Source: Nanoarchaeales archaeon (lineage in GTDB: Archaea; Nanobdellota; Nanobdellia; Woesearchaeales; UBA583). From it: a stretch of DNA of 10,675 bases. The stretch is taken from NCBI GenBank assembly GCA_013215525.1, contig JABSQY010000060.1, positions 1 to 10,675 of the forward strand, read 5' to 3'. Positions 4,398-10,675 of this stretch are shown in pieces; position 1 is the first letter of the stretch; each line of letters opens with the position of its first letter. A program made the translations under genes and the position numbers. The notes beneath the pieces are model-generated. The model saw only the letters and a program-made list of their open reading frames with translations. It made no database searches and was not told the DNA's origin.

Positions 4398-6371
4398 ATG
4401 TCAAATAAGAATAAAATTTTATTTATAATCATATCCATAATCTTCTTAAATATTTCCACAAATATTTTCGCAGAAAATGAATTAGATCCAAAAGAACTCC
4501 CACTTATTCAAGTTGAAAATTTTGAATATCAAGGAGCATTTACTTTTAAAGAACAAAAAGGAGTATCATCCCTAGCTTATACAAATGGTAAAATTGCAGT
4601 AAACCCAAAAACAAACTCAATATTTATAATTGGACACGACCATAAAGATGCAATAGCAGAATATGAAATTCCTCAATTAAAAATTGATAACAATACTCAA
4701 AATCTAAACACAGCAGTTCAAATTCAAAATTTTTCATATTTACTAAGTAGAGTTATAAATAATTCAGAAAATCATGATGTTCTTGGAGGTTTAATTGTTA
4801 TTGATAATCAATTAATTTTTCATAGTTATAAATATTATAACGCTGCAGCAAATAATATAAAAACAACCTCAATATTAAGAAATATAAGTGATTTAGAAAA
4901 TTCACCAATAGATGGAATGTTTTCAATTCAGGGAAAGGCACACTTAATTTCTTGGATGTCAAAAATTCCAAGTATTTGGCAATCTTATCTAGGAGGAGAT
5001 TTAATTTCAGGAGCATCAAGTACTATCCCAATTGATTCAAGAAGTAGTATGGGTCCAAGTGCATTTGCATTAAATTTGTCAGACATATTATCAGTTTCAA
5101 ATTATTCTGAAATTATCCCAACAATAAAATTACTTGATTTTGATTTACAACACATTTTATCAACAACTCAAGCAGGTTGGGAACATTATTGGACTTGGAA
5201 ATCAGAAAATCAATATAATTATAAAGGTAAAATTGAATGTGATATGTCAACTCACATTTGTAATTATAATGCGTCATTAGTTTTGGATGTTGAAAATATT
5301 TGGAATTCAGCATCAGGAACATCTTTTGGATTCATCATTCCAGGAACTAGAACATATGCAACAATTGGTGGAACAGGAATGCTTAATGCAGGAGGAGGAT
5401 ATAAAATTACTCAATCAAATGGGAATGTTTGCGGAGGTCCTTGTACATATGAACCACTTGATTTAGATTATTATATTTGGCTTTGGGACGTTAACGATTT
5501 TCTAGATGTTAAAAATGGATTAAAACAATCATATGAAGTAAAACCATATTATCACGGAAACTTTCAAGCACCATATGTATTAAATCATGATGGCACTAAA
5601 AAAAATAGAATTACTGGAGGTAGTTATGATGAAATAAATGAAATATTATATTTATCTTTAAATAAAGCTCACTATGTAGACGCATACTCTGATATCCCAG
5701 TAATTATAGCATATAAAATATCAAATGAAGATATTCCATCAATTCCAGTATGTGGAAATGGAATTATTGAAACAGGAGAAGAATGTGACACATTAAATTT
5801 AAATGATAAAACTTGTAATGATTTTAACTTTGATAAAGGAAGTTTAAGTTGTAATTATAGTTGTAAAATTGAAACTAATTTATGTGAAATGAATACAATC
5901 CCAAATAATGAAAATGAAGATAATGATGATGAAAATGAAAATGAAAAAATAGATGATAAAAAATATAAAACAACAACATCACAAAATTCATACACCCAAA
6001 CACAAAGAACAAAAATTATGAGTTTAACAAAATCAAATCAAAATTATTGTGAAAATAAATTTGAATATTCAGATTGGAGTATATGTGAAAACAATATTCA
6101 AACTAGAGAAATTATAGATTTAAATGAATGTATGCAAAATAGAATTGAAACAAAAAAATGTGAAAATATAAATTTTGAATTTAAAAATAAAAATTTTTTA
6201 AAAGAAAAATTAAAAAATGATTCAGACTTAAATAACTCCAAAATTGAAAATATAACAAATAAAGCAAATAATGAAAATAAAATAAATAAAAGCGAAATTT
6301 TAATTATTTCATTAATTTCAACATTTATAATTTTTTTAATTTCATTAATAATATTTAAAATTAAAAAATAA
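4398..6371 (+). CDS. secreted, C-terminally membrane-anchored cysteine-rich surface protein
   Basis: A 657-residue exported protein. Residues 1-25 are a Sec signal peptide: a Lys-containing start, a hydrophobic core around residues 8-18, and probable cleavage after IFA25. Residues ~35-445 are one large beta-rich domain with short motifs such as GAFTF, IFIIGHDH and AEYEIP that suggest a repeated-strand (propeller-like) fold; I cannot name it. It holds cysteine pairs C281/C288 and C345/C349. Residues 451-496 match the CGNG-x-x-E-x-GEECD disulfide repeat (DUF4215/myxococcal type) with C452, C463, C473, C485, C489 and C496. An Asn/Glu/Asp-rich linker follows. Residues ~551-588 resemble a thrombospondin-1 repeat (YSDWSIC, QTR, then C578 and C588). 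Residues ~633-654 are a transmembrane anchor ending in KIKK. About a dozen N-x-S/T sequons fit a glycosylated archaeal envelope protein. Likely roles are attachment or carbohydrate/protein binding; this is inferred from the domains only. Confidence 0.85.
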   Translation: MSNKNKILFIIISIIFLNISTNIFAENELDPKELPLIQVENFEYQGAFTFKEQKGVSSLAYTNGKIAVNPKTNSIFIIGHDHKDAIAEYEIPQLKIDNNTQNLNTAVQIQNFSYLLSRVINNSENHDVLGGLIVIDNQLIFHSYKYYNAAANNIKTTSILRNISDLENSPIDGMFSIQGKAHLISWMSKIPSIWQSYLGGDLISGASSTIPIDSRSSMGPSAFALNLSDILSVSNYSEIIPTIKLLDFDLQHILSTTQAGWEHYWTWKSENQYNYKGKIECDMSTHICNYNASLVLDVENIWNSASGTSFGFIIPGTRTYATIGGTGMLNAGGGYKITQSNGNVCGGPCTYEPLDLDYYIWLWDVNDFLDVKNGLKQSYEVKPYYHGNFQAPYVLNHDGTKKNRITGGSYDEINEILYLSLNKAHYVDAYSDIPVIIAYKISNEDIPSIPVCGNGIIETGEECDTLNLNDKTCNDFNFDKGSLSCNYSCKIETNLCEMNTIPNNENEDNDDENENEKIDDKKYKTTTSQNSYTQTQRTKIMSLTKSNQNYCENKFEYSDWSICENNIQTREIIDLNECMQNRIETKKCENINFEFKNKNFLKEKLKNDSDLNNSKIENITNKANNENKINKSEILIISLISTFIIFLISLIIFKIKK

Positions 6372-6372
6372 A

Positions 6373-6384
6373 TTTTTTATTTTT
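6373..6384 (+). terminator. T-run terminator after the surface-protein gene
   Basis: TTTTTTATTTTT begins one base after the stop codon, a typical archaeal poly-U stop. Immediately beyond lies an imperfect direct repeat of TCAAATTTAA-type 15-mers (6395-6409 and 6410-6424), probably low-complexity sequence. Confidence 0.5.
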
Positions 6385-6476
6385 CAAAAAATTTTCAAAT
6401 TTAAGTAAATCAAATTTAATTAATTTTTTCAAAAAAAAATAACGAAAAATAGAATAAACTAACATTAAACCAAAAC

Positions 6477-6486
6477 TTTTATAAAG
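6477..6486 (+). promoter_or_regulatory. TATA box of the tRNA-Val gene
   Basis: TTTTATAAAG matches the box before mcm. With the spacing used elsewhere in the window, transcription would start near 6507, leaving a leader of about 26 nt for RNase P to remove. A second TATA-like element, TTATATTTA (6500-6508), lies closer and would give an almost leaderless tRNA. Confidence 0.5.
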
Positions 6487-6510
6487 GGTTCAAAACTAAT
6501 TATATTTACC

Positions 6511-6532
6511 GAGTTAAACACTTGTGTTACTC
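6511..6532 (+). repeat. hairpin in the tRNA leader, ending at the mature 5' end
   Basis: GAGT (6511-6514) pairs with ACTC (6529-6532), and AACAC (6517-6521) with GTGTT (6524-6528), separated by a two-base bulge. The 3' arm ends on the base directly before tRNA position 1. Confidence 0.4.
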
Positions 6533-6605
6533 GGCCCTGTGGTCTAGTGGTTATGACGTTGCCCTTACAAGGCGAAGATCGCCGGTTCAACTCCGGCCAG
6601 GGCCA
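6533..6605 (+). tRNA. tRNA-Val, anticodon UAC
   Basis: A full cloverleaf can be drawn. The acceptor stem is GGCCCTG (6533-6539) with CAGGGCC (6598-6604). The D-stem is GTC/GAC with a GTGGT loop. The anticodon stem is TTGCC/GGCGA (one G-U pair) around CTTACAA, with anticodon TAC at 6566-6568. The variable loop is AGATC, and the T-stem GCCGG/CCGGC closes a TTCAACT loop. The discriminator base is A6605. CCA is not encoded (ACT follows), so it must be added by nucleotidyltransferase. There is no intron. It reads GUA valine codons and, depending on U34 modification, other GUN codons; GUA is common in the genes here. Confidence 0.97.
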
Positions 6606-6616
6606 CTCAAAGTATG

Positions 6617-6636
6617 CCTCCAACATTTGTTGGAGG
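6617..6636 (+). repeat. strong hairpin 12 nt after tRNA-Val
   Basis: CCTCCAAC (6617-6624) and GTTGGAGG (6629-6636) are perfect reverse complements around ATTT, with a ninth A-T pair possible. It is GC-rich for this sequence and is not followed by a T-run, so it is an unusual 3' trailer structure or a separate small element rather than a standard terminator. Confidence 0.55.
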
Positions 6637-6747
6637 ATGACTTATGATTAAATCCAATTCTAAATACAAATTTCAAACATACATAAAATTTTACTATTTT
6701 CAAAAACAAAATCTCCTAGCGAACTTTATAGTGTATACTATATTAAA

Positions 6748-7068
6748 CTATAAATTAAAGAGATCATCAATATCATCTTGTGACGCCAAATCAACATTTT
6801 TATCAATATTATTTTTAGAATTAGAAGACTTAGTATTATAAGAAAAAAAGTCATCATGGTTTTCTTCTTTATTTTCAAATTCTTTTTTCTTTAATTCGCT
6901 CAAAGCAAGTTGGCACTCCTTAGCTAAACCACTTTTATAAAATATTTTTAAACTAGAAATAACTTTAGTTTTATTACAACGCAGACATTTTAAAGATTTA
7001 CTAGCACCAGTTACCTGAAACAAAAAACAACTTGGACACTTCACAACACGAAATATTTTTACAATCAT
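6748..7068 (-). CDS. zinc-ribbon protein with acidic C-terminal motif
   Basis: A 106-residue protein. The N-terminal ~40 residues are a zinc ribbon, C11-x2-C14 ... C28-x2-C31, inside a pattern (IFRVVKCPSC, then KCLRCNKTK) typical of small archaeal zinc-ribbon families such as DUF1922/DUF5817. The following segment (LKIFYKSGLAKECQLALSEL, residues 40-59) fits the helix that follows the ribbon in those families. Residues ~60-90 are a polar Lys/Glu/Asn linker without fold. The last residues, SQDDIDDLFNL, form an acidic amphipathic motif; QDDIDDLF (97-104) has the Q-x-x-I-x-x-L-F spacing of a PCNA-interaction peptide. No catalytic residues are seen, so it is probably a nucleic-acid or protein adaptor. 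It follows the HD-domain gene by 38 nt on the same strand and may share its transcript, although a weak TATA of its own lies in the gap. Family naming is from memory and moderate. Confidence 0.7.
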   Translation of the reverse strand: MIVKIFRVVKCPSCFLFQVTGASKSLKCLRCNKTKVISSLKIFYKSGLAKECQLALSELKKKEFENKEENHDDFFSYNTKSSNSKNNIDKNVDLASQDDIDDLFNL

Positions 7069-7090
7069 AAAATAAAAATAGTTTATTAGT

Positions 7091-7098
7091 ATTTAAAA
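7091..7098 (-). promoter_or_regulatory. weak TATA-like box before the zinc-ribbon gene
   Basis: On the minus strand TTTTAAAT starts 30 nt before the ATG at 7068, the same spacing as the stronger boxes here. It sits in the 38-nt gap after the HD gene, so the zinc-ribbon gene could have its own leaderless start. The match is weak in A/T-rich sequence. Confidence 0.35.
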
Positions 7099-7106
7099 TT
7101 TATTTA

Positions 7107-8036
7107 CTAATTAAGAAAATTCATGAATTTTGAATGATTTAATTCAACTTGTTTAGAATAAACTGCTAAATCCATAACAATAGTAGGATTTTGACTATCA
7201 ACCATTGAAATAATGTCTTCAATAAAGTCCATACCTTCCAATAACTTATCAACTAATTTTCCCTCATTTGAGTTTTTAGTATAAAATGAGTCTCCTTTAG
7301 CATATAAAATATCAATTTTATTATGTTTTTTCCATAATATATTTTTAGAAACACTATTTCTTTCATCTATATTAGATATATATTTTCTAGAATTTACATT
7401 ATACAAACAATTTAAAAATCCAGTATCAGATATTCCATCTAAACTATCAGGTAATTTAACTTTATAAGGTACTGATCCTGCAACTAAAGAATTTAAATCC
7501 AAGAAAGGATTTGAACTAGGAGTTAAGATTTTAACATTTTCTGATACATCAGCATAAAAGTCAGTAGGTAAAAATAATCCTTCATTTTTAAATACTCTAC
7601 CCATATTTGGAAATAATATATCCTCCATGTATTGTTCTGCTGTATCAAAATGTTTAAGAAAACCCTCAATATTTTGTTTTTTTAATTCCCTATTTAAAGC
7701 AATTAACTCTTCAGGATTATCATGAAAAGCTGCAGTAAATAAAGTTTTAACATCAGTAATTCCAGATTTTAATAACAAAATACACATCCTCAAAGGATGC
7801 CTAGCATAAGGGATTTCTGAAATTTTTCTTCCACCAAAATCTTCTTTATCAGTATGATTACCTTCAAAAAAAATATAAGGATGTGCTAAAGAAATAAAAT
7901 AAGGTAAATAATTAATAAGTTTTTTGTCATTTTCAGAGATGTTTAAACTAGAGGAATTTAATAAATTTCTAAAAATATCAGTAGTAGTTTTATAATGAGT
8001 ATTTTCTCTAACCAACCTTGAATTATAACGAGTCAT
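7107..8036 (-). CDS. RelA/SpoT/MESH1-like HD-domain hydrolase
   Basis: A 309-residue protein with the HD-superfamily pattern of alarmone (ppGpp) hydrolases. In order: SLAH52 (first metal ligand), PYARHPLRMCILL (76-88, matching the PYxxHPxxVAxIL motif), GITDVKTLFTAAFHD106 (the HD pair His105-Asp106), then PEE (108-110) where SpoT/MESH1 have VED. A later Asp249 in KGDSFYT fits the position of the last metal ligand (ADKLYN in MESH1-type proteins). An insertion of about 12 residues between His52 and His80, and a long middle region (~150-240), make it larger than MESH1 (~180 residues). No RelA synthetase or TGS/ACT domain is visible, so it would be a hydrolase-only protein. No signal peptide or membrane segment is seen; it is cytoplasmic. 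It is divergent from EF-2 and followed by the zinc-ribbon gene. The substrate is inferred; a different nucleotide is possible. Confidence 0.7.
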   Translation of the reverse strand: MTRYNSRLVRENTHYKTTTDIFRNLLNSSSLNISENDKKLINYLPYFISLAHPYIFFEGNHTDKEDFGGRKISEIPYARHPLRMCILLLKSGITDVKTLFTAAFHDNPEELIALNRELKKQNIEGFLKHFDTAEQYMEDILFPNMGRVFKNEGLFLPTDFYADVSENVKILTPSSNPFLDLNSLVAGSVPYKVKLPDSLDGISDTGFLNCLYNVNSRKYISNIDERNSVSKNILWKKHNKIDILYAKGDSFYTKNSNEGKLVDKLLEGMDFIEDIISMVDSQNPTIVMDLAVYSKQVELNHSKFMNFLN

Positions 8037-8066
8037 TTTATATTTAATATAAGAAATACAAAGTAA

Positions 8067-8074
8067 GTTATAAA
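8067..8074 (-). promoter_or_regulatory. TATA box of the HD-hydrolase gene
   Basis: Minus-strand TTTATAAC starts 38 nt before the ATG at 8036, so a short leader of about nine bases is predicted. No in-frame upstream start codon would remove the leader. Confidence 0.45.
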
Positions 8075-8148
8075 TATATTCATTTTGTCGTCACTATTAA
8101 GTACATAACTCAAAACAACATAAACCAGAACGCACCCATAAACTTAAC

Positions 8149-8243
8149 TTTATAAAGTATAAATTATTTTTTTTACTATATAAACTACAAAATTAATTAT
8201 ATATTTAACAATATACAATTATATGTAAACAATTTTATATAAT
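8149..8243 (+). promoter_or_regulatory. EF-2 promoter region with several TATA-like boxes
   Basis: Candidates are TTTATAAAG (8149-8157, identical to the mcm box), TATATAAA (around 8177-8184), TTATATG (8219-8225, spacing closest to a near-leaderless start at 8252) and TTTATATAAT (8234-8243, too close to the ATG). The true one cannot be chosen by eye. The stronger upstream boxes would give leaders of about 45-75 nt. No Shine-Dalgarno sequence precedes the ATG. Confidence 0.35.
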
Positions 8244-8251
8244 ATTTTAAA

Positions 8252-10438
8252 ATGGCAAAAGATTTAGGTCAAGCAGTGATGGAAGCTATGAAGATTCCAT
8301 CCAAAATTAGAAATATTGCAATCGCAGCACACATTGATCACGGTAAAACAACTTTATCAGACAATTTATTAGCTGGGGCTGGTATGATCTCCAAAGAGTT
8401 AGCAGGAGAACAAAGATTTATGGATTCCCATAATGATGAAGCTGAGAGAGGAATTACAATTGATAGTGCAAACGTATCCATGGTACACACTGTAGAAGGA
8501 GACGACTACTTAATCAATTTAATTGATACTCCAGGTCACGTAGATTTTGGTGGAGATGTAACAAGAGCAATGAGAGCTGTTGATGGTGCTGTAGTATTAT
8601 CATGTGCTGTTGAAGGAATTATGCCTCAAACTGAGACTGTTCTAAGACAAGCTTTAAAAGAGAAAGTAAGACCAATTTTATTTATTAATAAAGCTGATAG
8701 ATTAATTAAAGAATTAAAATTAACTCCAGAAATGATGCAAAAGAAATTTATTTCAATCATTGAAGAATTAAATGTTTTAATTACAAAAATTGCACCACCT
8801 GAATTTAAGCAAAAATGGCAAGTTTCAGTTTTAGACGGTTCCGTATGTTTCGGTTCTGCATACTCTAACTGGGCTTTATCAGTTCCATACATGCAAAAGA
8901 AAGGTTTAAGTTTCAAATCTGCAATCGAATTATACGAAGGTGAAGATGATGCTGCAATTAAGGAAAAAGTAAAAGAATTTGCAACTAAAGCTCCATTACA
9001 TGAAGTTTTATTAAATGCTGTTGTACAACACCTACCTAATCCAGTTGATGCTCAAAAGTATAGAATTCCATTAATTTGGGGTGGAGACTTAGAGACTGAA
9101 GAAATTGCTAAATCATTAATTACGTGTGATCCTAAAGGAGGATTAGCTTTTGTTGTAACTAAAATTACACAAGATAAGCACGCAGGTGAAGTATGTACTG
9201 GACGTATGTTCTCAGGAACAGTTAGAAAAGGTATGGAAGTTGTATCTTCTGGTGGAAAGAAAGGTAGAATCCAATCTGTATTCATTTCAAAAGGACCTCA
9301 AAGAATTCAAATCGAAGAAGCTGTTGCAGGAAACATTCTTGGAATTTCAGGAGTTAAAGATATTACTGTTGGAGAAACAGTTTCATCTAAACCAATGACA
9401 CCATTTGAAGAAATTACACACATTTTCGAACCAGTTGTAACTGTTGCTGTTCAAGCAAAAAGACCAGCTGATTTACCTAAAATGGTTGAAGTATTAAAAG
9501 TAGTTGGAAAAGAAGATCCTTCTTTAAAGATTACAATTAATGAAGAAACTGGAGAATTCCTAATTGCAGGTATGGGTGAATTACACCTAGAAGTTGTAAC
9601 TAACAGAATTAAGGATGAAAAAGAAATGGAAATTATTGTATCACCTCCTATTGTTGTATATAGAGAAGCAGTTACTAAGAAATCCATTGAAGTTGAAGGA
9701 AAATCTCCTAATAAGCACAACAAGTTCTATATGACTTTAGAACCATTAAACGAATCTTTCGCTGCGGCAATTAAAGAAGGACACGTTAAACCAGGAAGAA
9801 TTAAGAAGAAAGATAGAGCTTTATGGGATTCATTTGTTGAATACGGTTTAGATAAAGAAGAAGCTGAGAAAGTTAAAGATATTTTCCAAGGTTCAATTTT
9901 TATTGATATGACTAGAGGAGTTGTAGCATTAAACGAAGTTATGGAATTAGTTTTAGACGGTTTCGAACAAGTTATGAAGGCTGGACCTTTAGCAAGAGAA
10001 GCTTGTGTAAACTTTAAGATTAAGTTAATGGATGTATCTTTACACGAAGATGCAATTCACAGAGGACCTGGTCAAGTATATCCTGCTATGAGAGATGGAT
10101 TAAAATTAGCTATTGCTGAAGCTGGACCAATGTTATTTGAGCCAGTTCAAACTCTACAAATTGATTGTTCACAAGATATGATGGGACCTGTTTCATCTGT
10201 TGTAAACAATAGACGTGGACAAGTTTTAGATATGATTATGGATGAAGATAACTTATCAATTATTGCGAAAGTTCCTGTTGCAGAAACTTTTGGAATGACT
10301 GGAGATATTAGAAGTGCAACTTCAGGTAAAGGAAGTTTCTTTGTAAAGAATCAAACTTTTGAAAAATTACCAAGAGAATTCCAAGCAACTATTATTAAAC
10401 AAATTAGAGAGAGAAAAGGATTATCAGAAAACCAATAA
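8252..10438 (+). CDS. fusA: translation elongation factor EF-2
   Basis: Archaeal EF-2, the GTPase that drives ribosomal translocation; 728 residues, normal length, complete. The G domain has G1 AHIDHGKTT (26-34), switch I RGITIDS (66-72), G3 DTPGHVDF (92-99), G4 NKAD (146-149) and G5 around SAY (202-204). Domain II follows from about 290, with the MGELHLE motif (441-447) in domain III. Domain IV carries the diphthamide loop, LHEDAIHRGPGQVYP, with the modifiable His603 intact. This implies the Dph pathway is present or was until recently; many archaea have PAQ or GGQ where PGQ is seen here. The C-terminal domain V is complete and ends with RKGLSENQ. The start matches the usual archaeal N-terminus. 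It is a single-gene unit, divergent from the HD gene, closed by two hairpins and a T-run. Confidence 0.98.
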   Translation: MAKDLGQAVMEAMKIPSKIRNIAIAAHIDHGKTTLSDNLLAGAGMISKELAGEQRFMDSHNDEAERGITIDSANVSMVHTVEGDDYLINLIDTPGHVDFGGDVTRAMRAVDGAVVLSCAVEGIMPQTETVLRQALKEKVRPILFINKADRLIKELKLTPEMMQKKFISIIEELNVLITKIAPPEFKQKWQVSVLDGSVCFGSAYSNWALSVPYMQKKGLSFKSAIELYEGEDDAAIKEKVKEFATKAPLHEVLLNAVVQHLPNPVDAQKYRIPLIWGGDLETEEIAKSLITCDPKGGLAFVVTKITQDKHAGEVCTGRMFSGTVRKGMEVVSSGGKKGRIQSVFISKGPQRIQIEEAVAGNILGISGVKDITVGETVSSKPMTPFEEITHIFEPVVTVAVQAKRPADLPKMVEVLKVVGKEDPSLKITINEETGEFLIAGMGELHLEVVTNRIKDEKEMEIIVSPPIVVYREAVTKKSIEVEGKSPNKHNKFYMTLEPLNESFAAAIKEGHVKPGRIKKKDRALWDSFVEYGLDKEEAEKVKDIFQGSIFIDMTRGVVALNEVMELVLDGFEQVMKAGPLAREACVNFKIKLMDVSLHEDAIHRGPGQVYPAMRDGLKLAIAEAGPMLFEPVQTLQIDCSQDMMGPVSSVVNNRRGQVLDMIMDEDNLSIIAKVPVAETFGMTGDIRSATSGKGSFFVKNQTFEKLPREFQATIIKQIRERKGLSENQ

Positions 10439-10503
10439 TTTCGTAAGAAATTATTTTCTAAATCTTTTGAAAAATATAAAAATTATATTTTTCAATACTT
10501 TTT
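10434..10503 (+). terminator. tandem hairpins and T-run after EF-2
   Basis: The first hairpin, AATAATTTC (10434-10442) with GAAATTATT (10447-10455), is perfect, overlaps the TAA stop and has a GTAA (GNRA-type) loop. The second, TTGAAAAATATAA (10467-10479) with TTATATTTTTCAA (10483-10495), is a perfect 13-pair stem with a three-base loop, followed by TTTTT at 10499-10503. This is probably the 3' end of the EF-2 mRNA. Confidence 0.6.
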
Positions 10504-10566
10504 ACAATTAAAACAAATTAACAAATATTCTTGAGTTCAAAATAAAAAACATTTAATTTACATAAT

Positions 10567-10574
10567 TTTATAAA
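10567..10574 (+). promoter_or_regulatory. TATA box near the right edge
   Basis: TTTATAAA lies exactly 29 nt before an ATG at 10596, the same geometry as mcm. It marks the start of a new transcription unit running off, or ending near, the right edge. Confidence 0.5.
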
Positions 10575-10595
10575 ATCATAAAATGAAAATATAAT

Positions 10596-10649
10596 ATGTA
10601 CTTTCCAACGTGGTTTATTTATATTTTAATAGCTTTAATATTTAGATGA
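10596..10649 (+). CDS. possible 17-residue hydrophobic microprotein
   Basis: The ATG at 10596 opens a frame ending in TGA at 10647-10649. The predicted peptide MYFPTWFIYILIALIFR is almost entirely hydrophobic with a C-terminal Arg and could span a membrane. The only support is the TATA box at perfect leaderless spacing. Just after it, AACTTTA (10658-10664) and TAAAGTT (10667-10673) form a perfect 7-bp inverted repeat. The same promoter might instead drive a non-coding RNA, or a gene with a later start outside the window. Confidence 0.25.
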   Translation: MYFPTWFIYILIALIFR

Positions 10650-10675
10650 ATTAGTTCAACTTTAACTAAAGTTAT

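Noticed and set aside
6617..6660. Box C/D guide RNA after the tRNA (GATGA-like sequence next to the hairpin)
   Set aside because: No full RTGATGA box and no matching CTGA boxes at the right spacing.
6644..6841. 65-codon plus-strand ORF after the tRNA
   Set aside because: Its second half is antisense to the zinc-ribbon gene, the translation is low-complexity, and no promoter is seen.
8626..9723. Minus-strand and alternate-frame ORFs inside EF-2
   Set aside because: Shadows of the EF-2 frame with no protein-like features or promoters.
1..10675. CRISPR array, transposase, integrase or toxin-antitoxin pair
   Set aside because: No regularly spaced direct repeats and no matching protein motifs in any gene of the window.

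Overview
The window reads as a piece of an AT-rich archaeal chromosome. The evidence is an archaeal/eukaryotic-type MCM replicative helicase, an archaeal/eukaryotic-type elongation factor EF-2 with the diphthamide histidine motif, a tRNA-Val with no encoded CCA, no convincing Shine-Dalgarno sequences, and TATA boxes (TTTATAAA) placed 29-30 nt before several start codons, the geometry expected of leaderless archaeal mRNAs. The style of the genes (short proteins, very A/T-rich codons, a cysteine-rich glycosylatable surface protein) would suit a DPANN-type archaeon (Woesearchaeota/Pacearchaeota-like), but that placement is an inference.

Layout, left to right. (1) The 3' end of a TPR protein (+) converges, one base apart, on a small membrane-anchored protein (-). 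(2) A 600-base gene-free gap (810-1409) follows. It is the most unusual part of the window: a visibly GC-richer block (about 921-1345) full of inverted repeats, including a 36-pair hairpin whose seven non-Watson-Crick positions are all G/U-compatible on the + strand, a three-way-junction-like fold, and short end repeats in inverted and direct orientation. It could be an undescribed structured RNA or a small non-coding mobile or replication-linked element. (3) The complete mcm gene (1410-3458), then tandem hairpins. (4) A small alpha/beta-hydrolase-like protein with a duplicated start region, a possible overlapping 39-codon ORF, and a 657-residue secreted, membrane-anchored surface protein with a CGNG-type cysteine-rich domain and a thrombospondin-1-like segment. 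(5) tRNA-Val(UAC), flanked by a leader hairpin and a trailer hairpin. (6) Two minus-strand genes, probably neighbours in expression: a RelA/SpoT/MESH1-like HD hydrolase, and a zinc-ribbon protein ending in a PCNA-interaction-like motif. (7) EF-2 (8252-10438), transcribed divergently from the HD gene and followed by two perfect hairpins and a T-run. (8) A TATA box at the right edge with the same 29-nt spacing, ahead of a 17-codon hydrophobic ORF.

The genes do not form one pathway. The core items (MCM, EF-2, tRNA-Val) are housekeeping. The less ordinary items are the non-coding block before mcm, the HD/zinc-ribbon pair, and the surface protein. No CRISPR array, transposase, integrase or recognisable defence system was seen.
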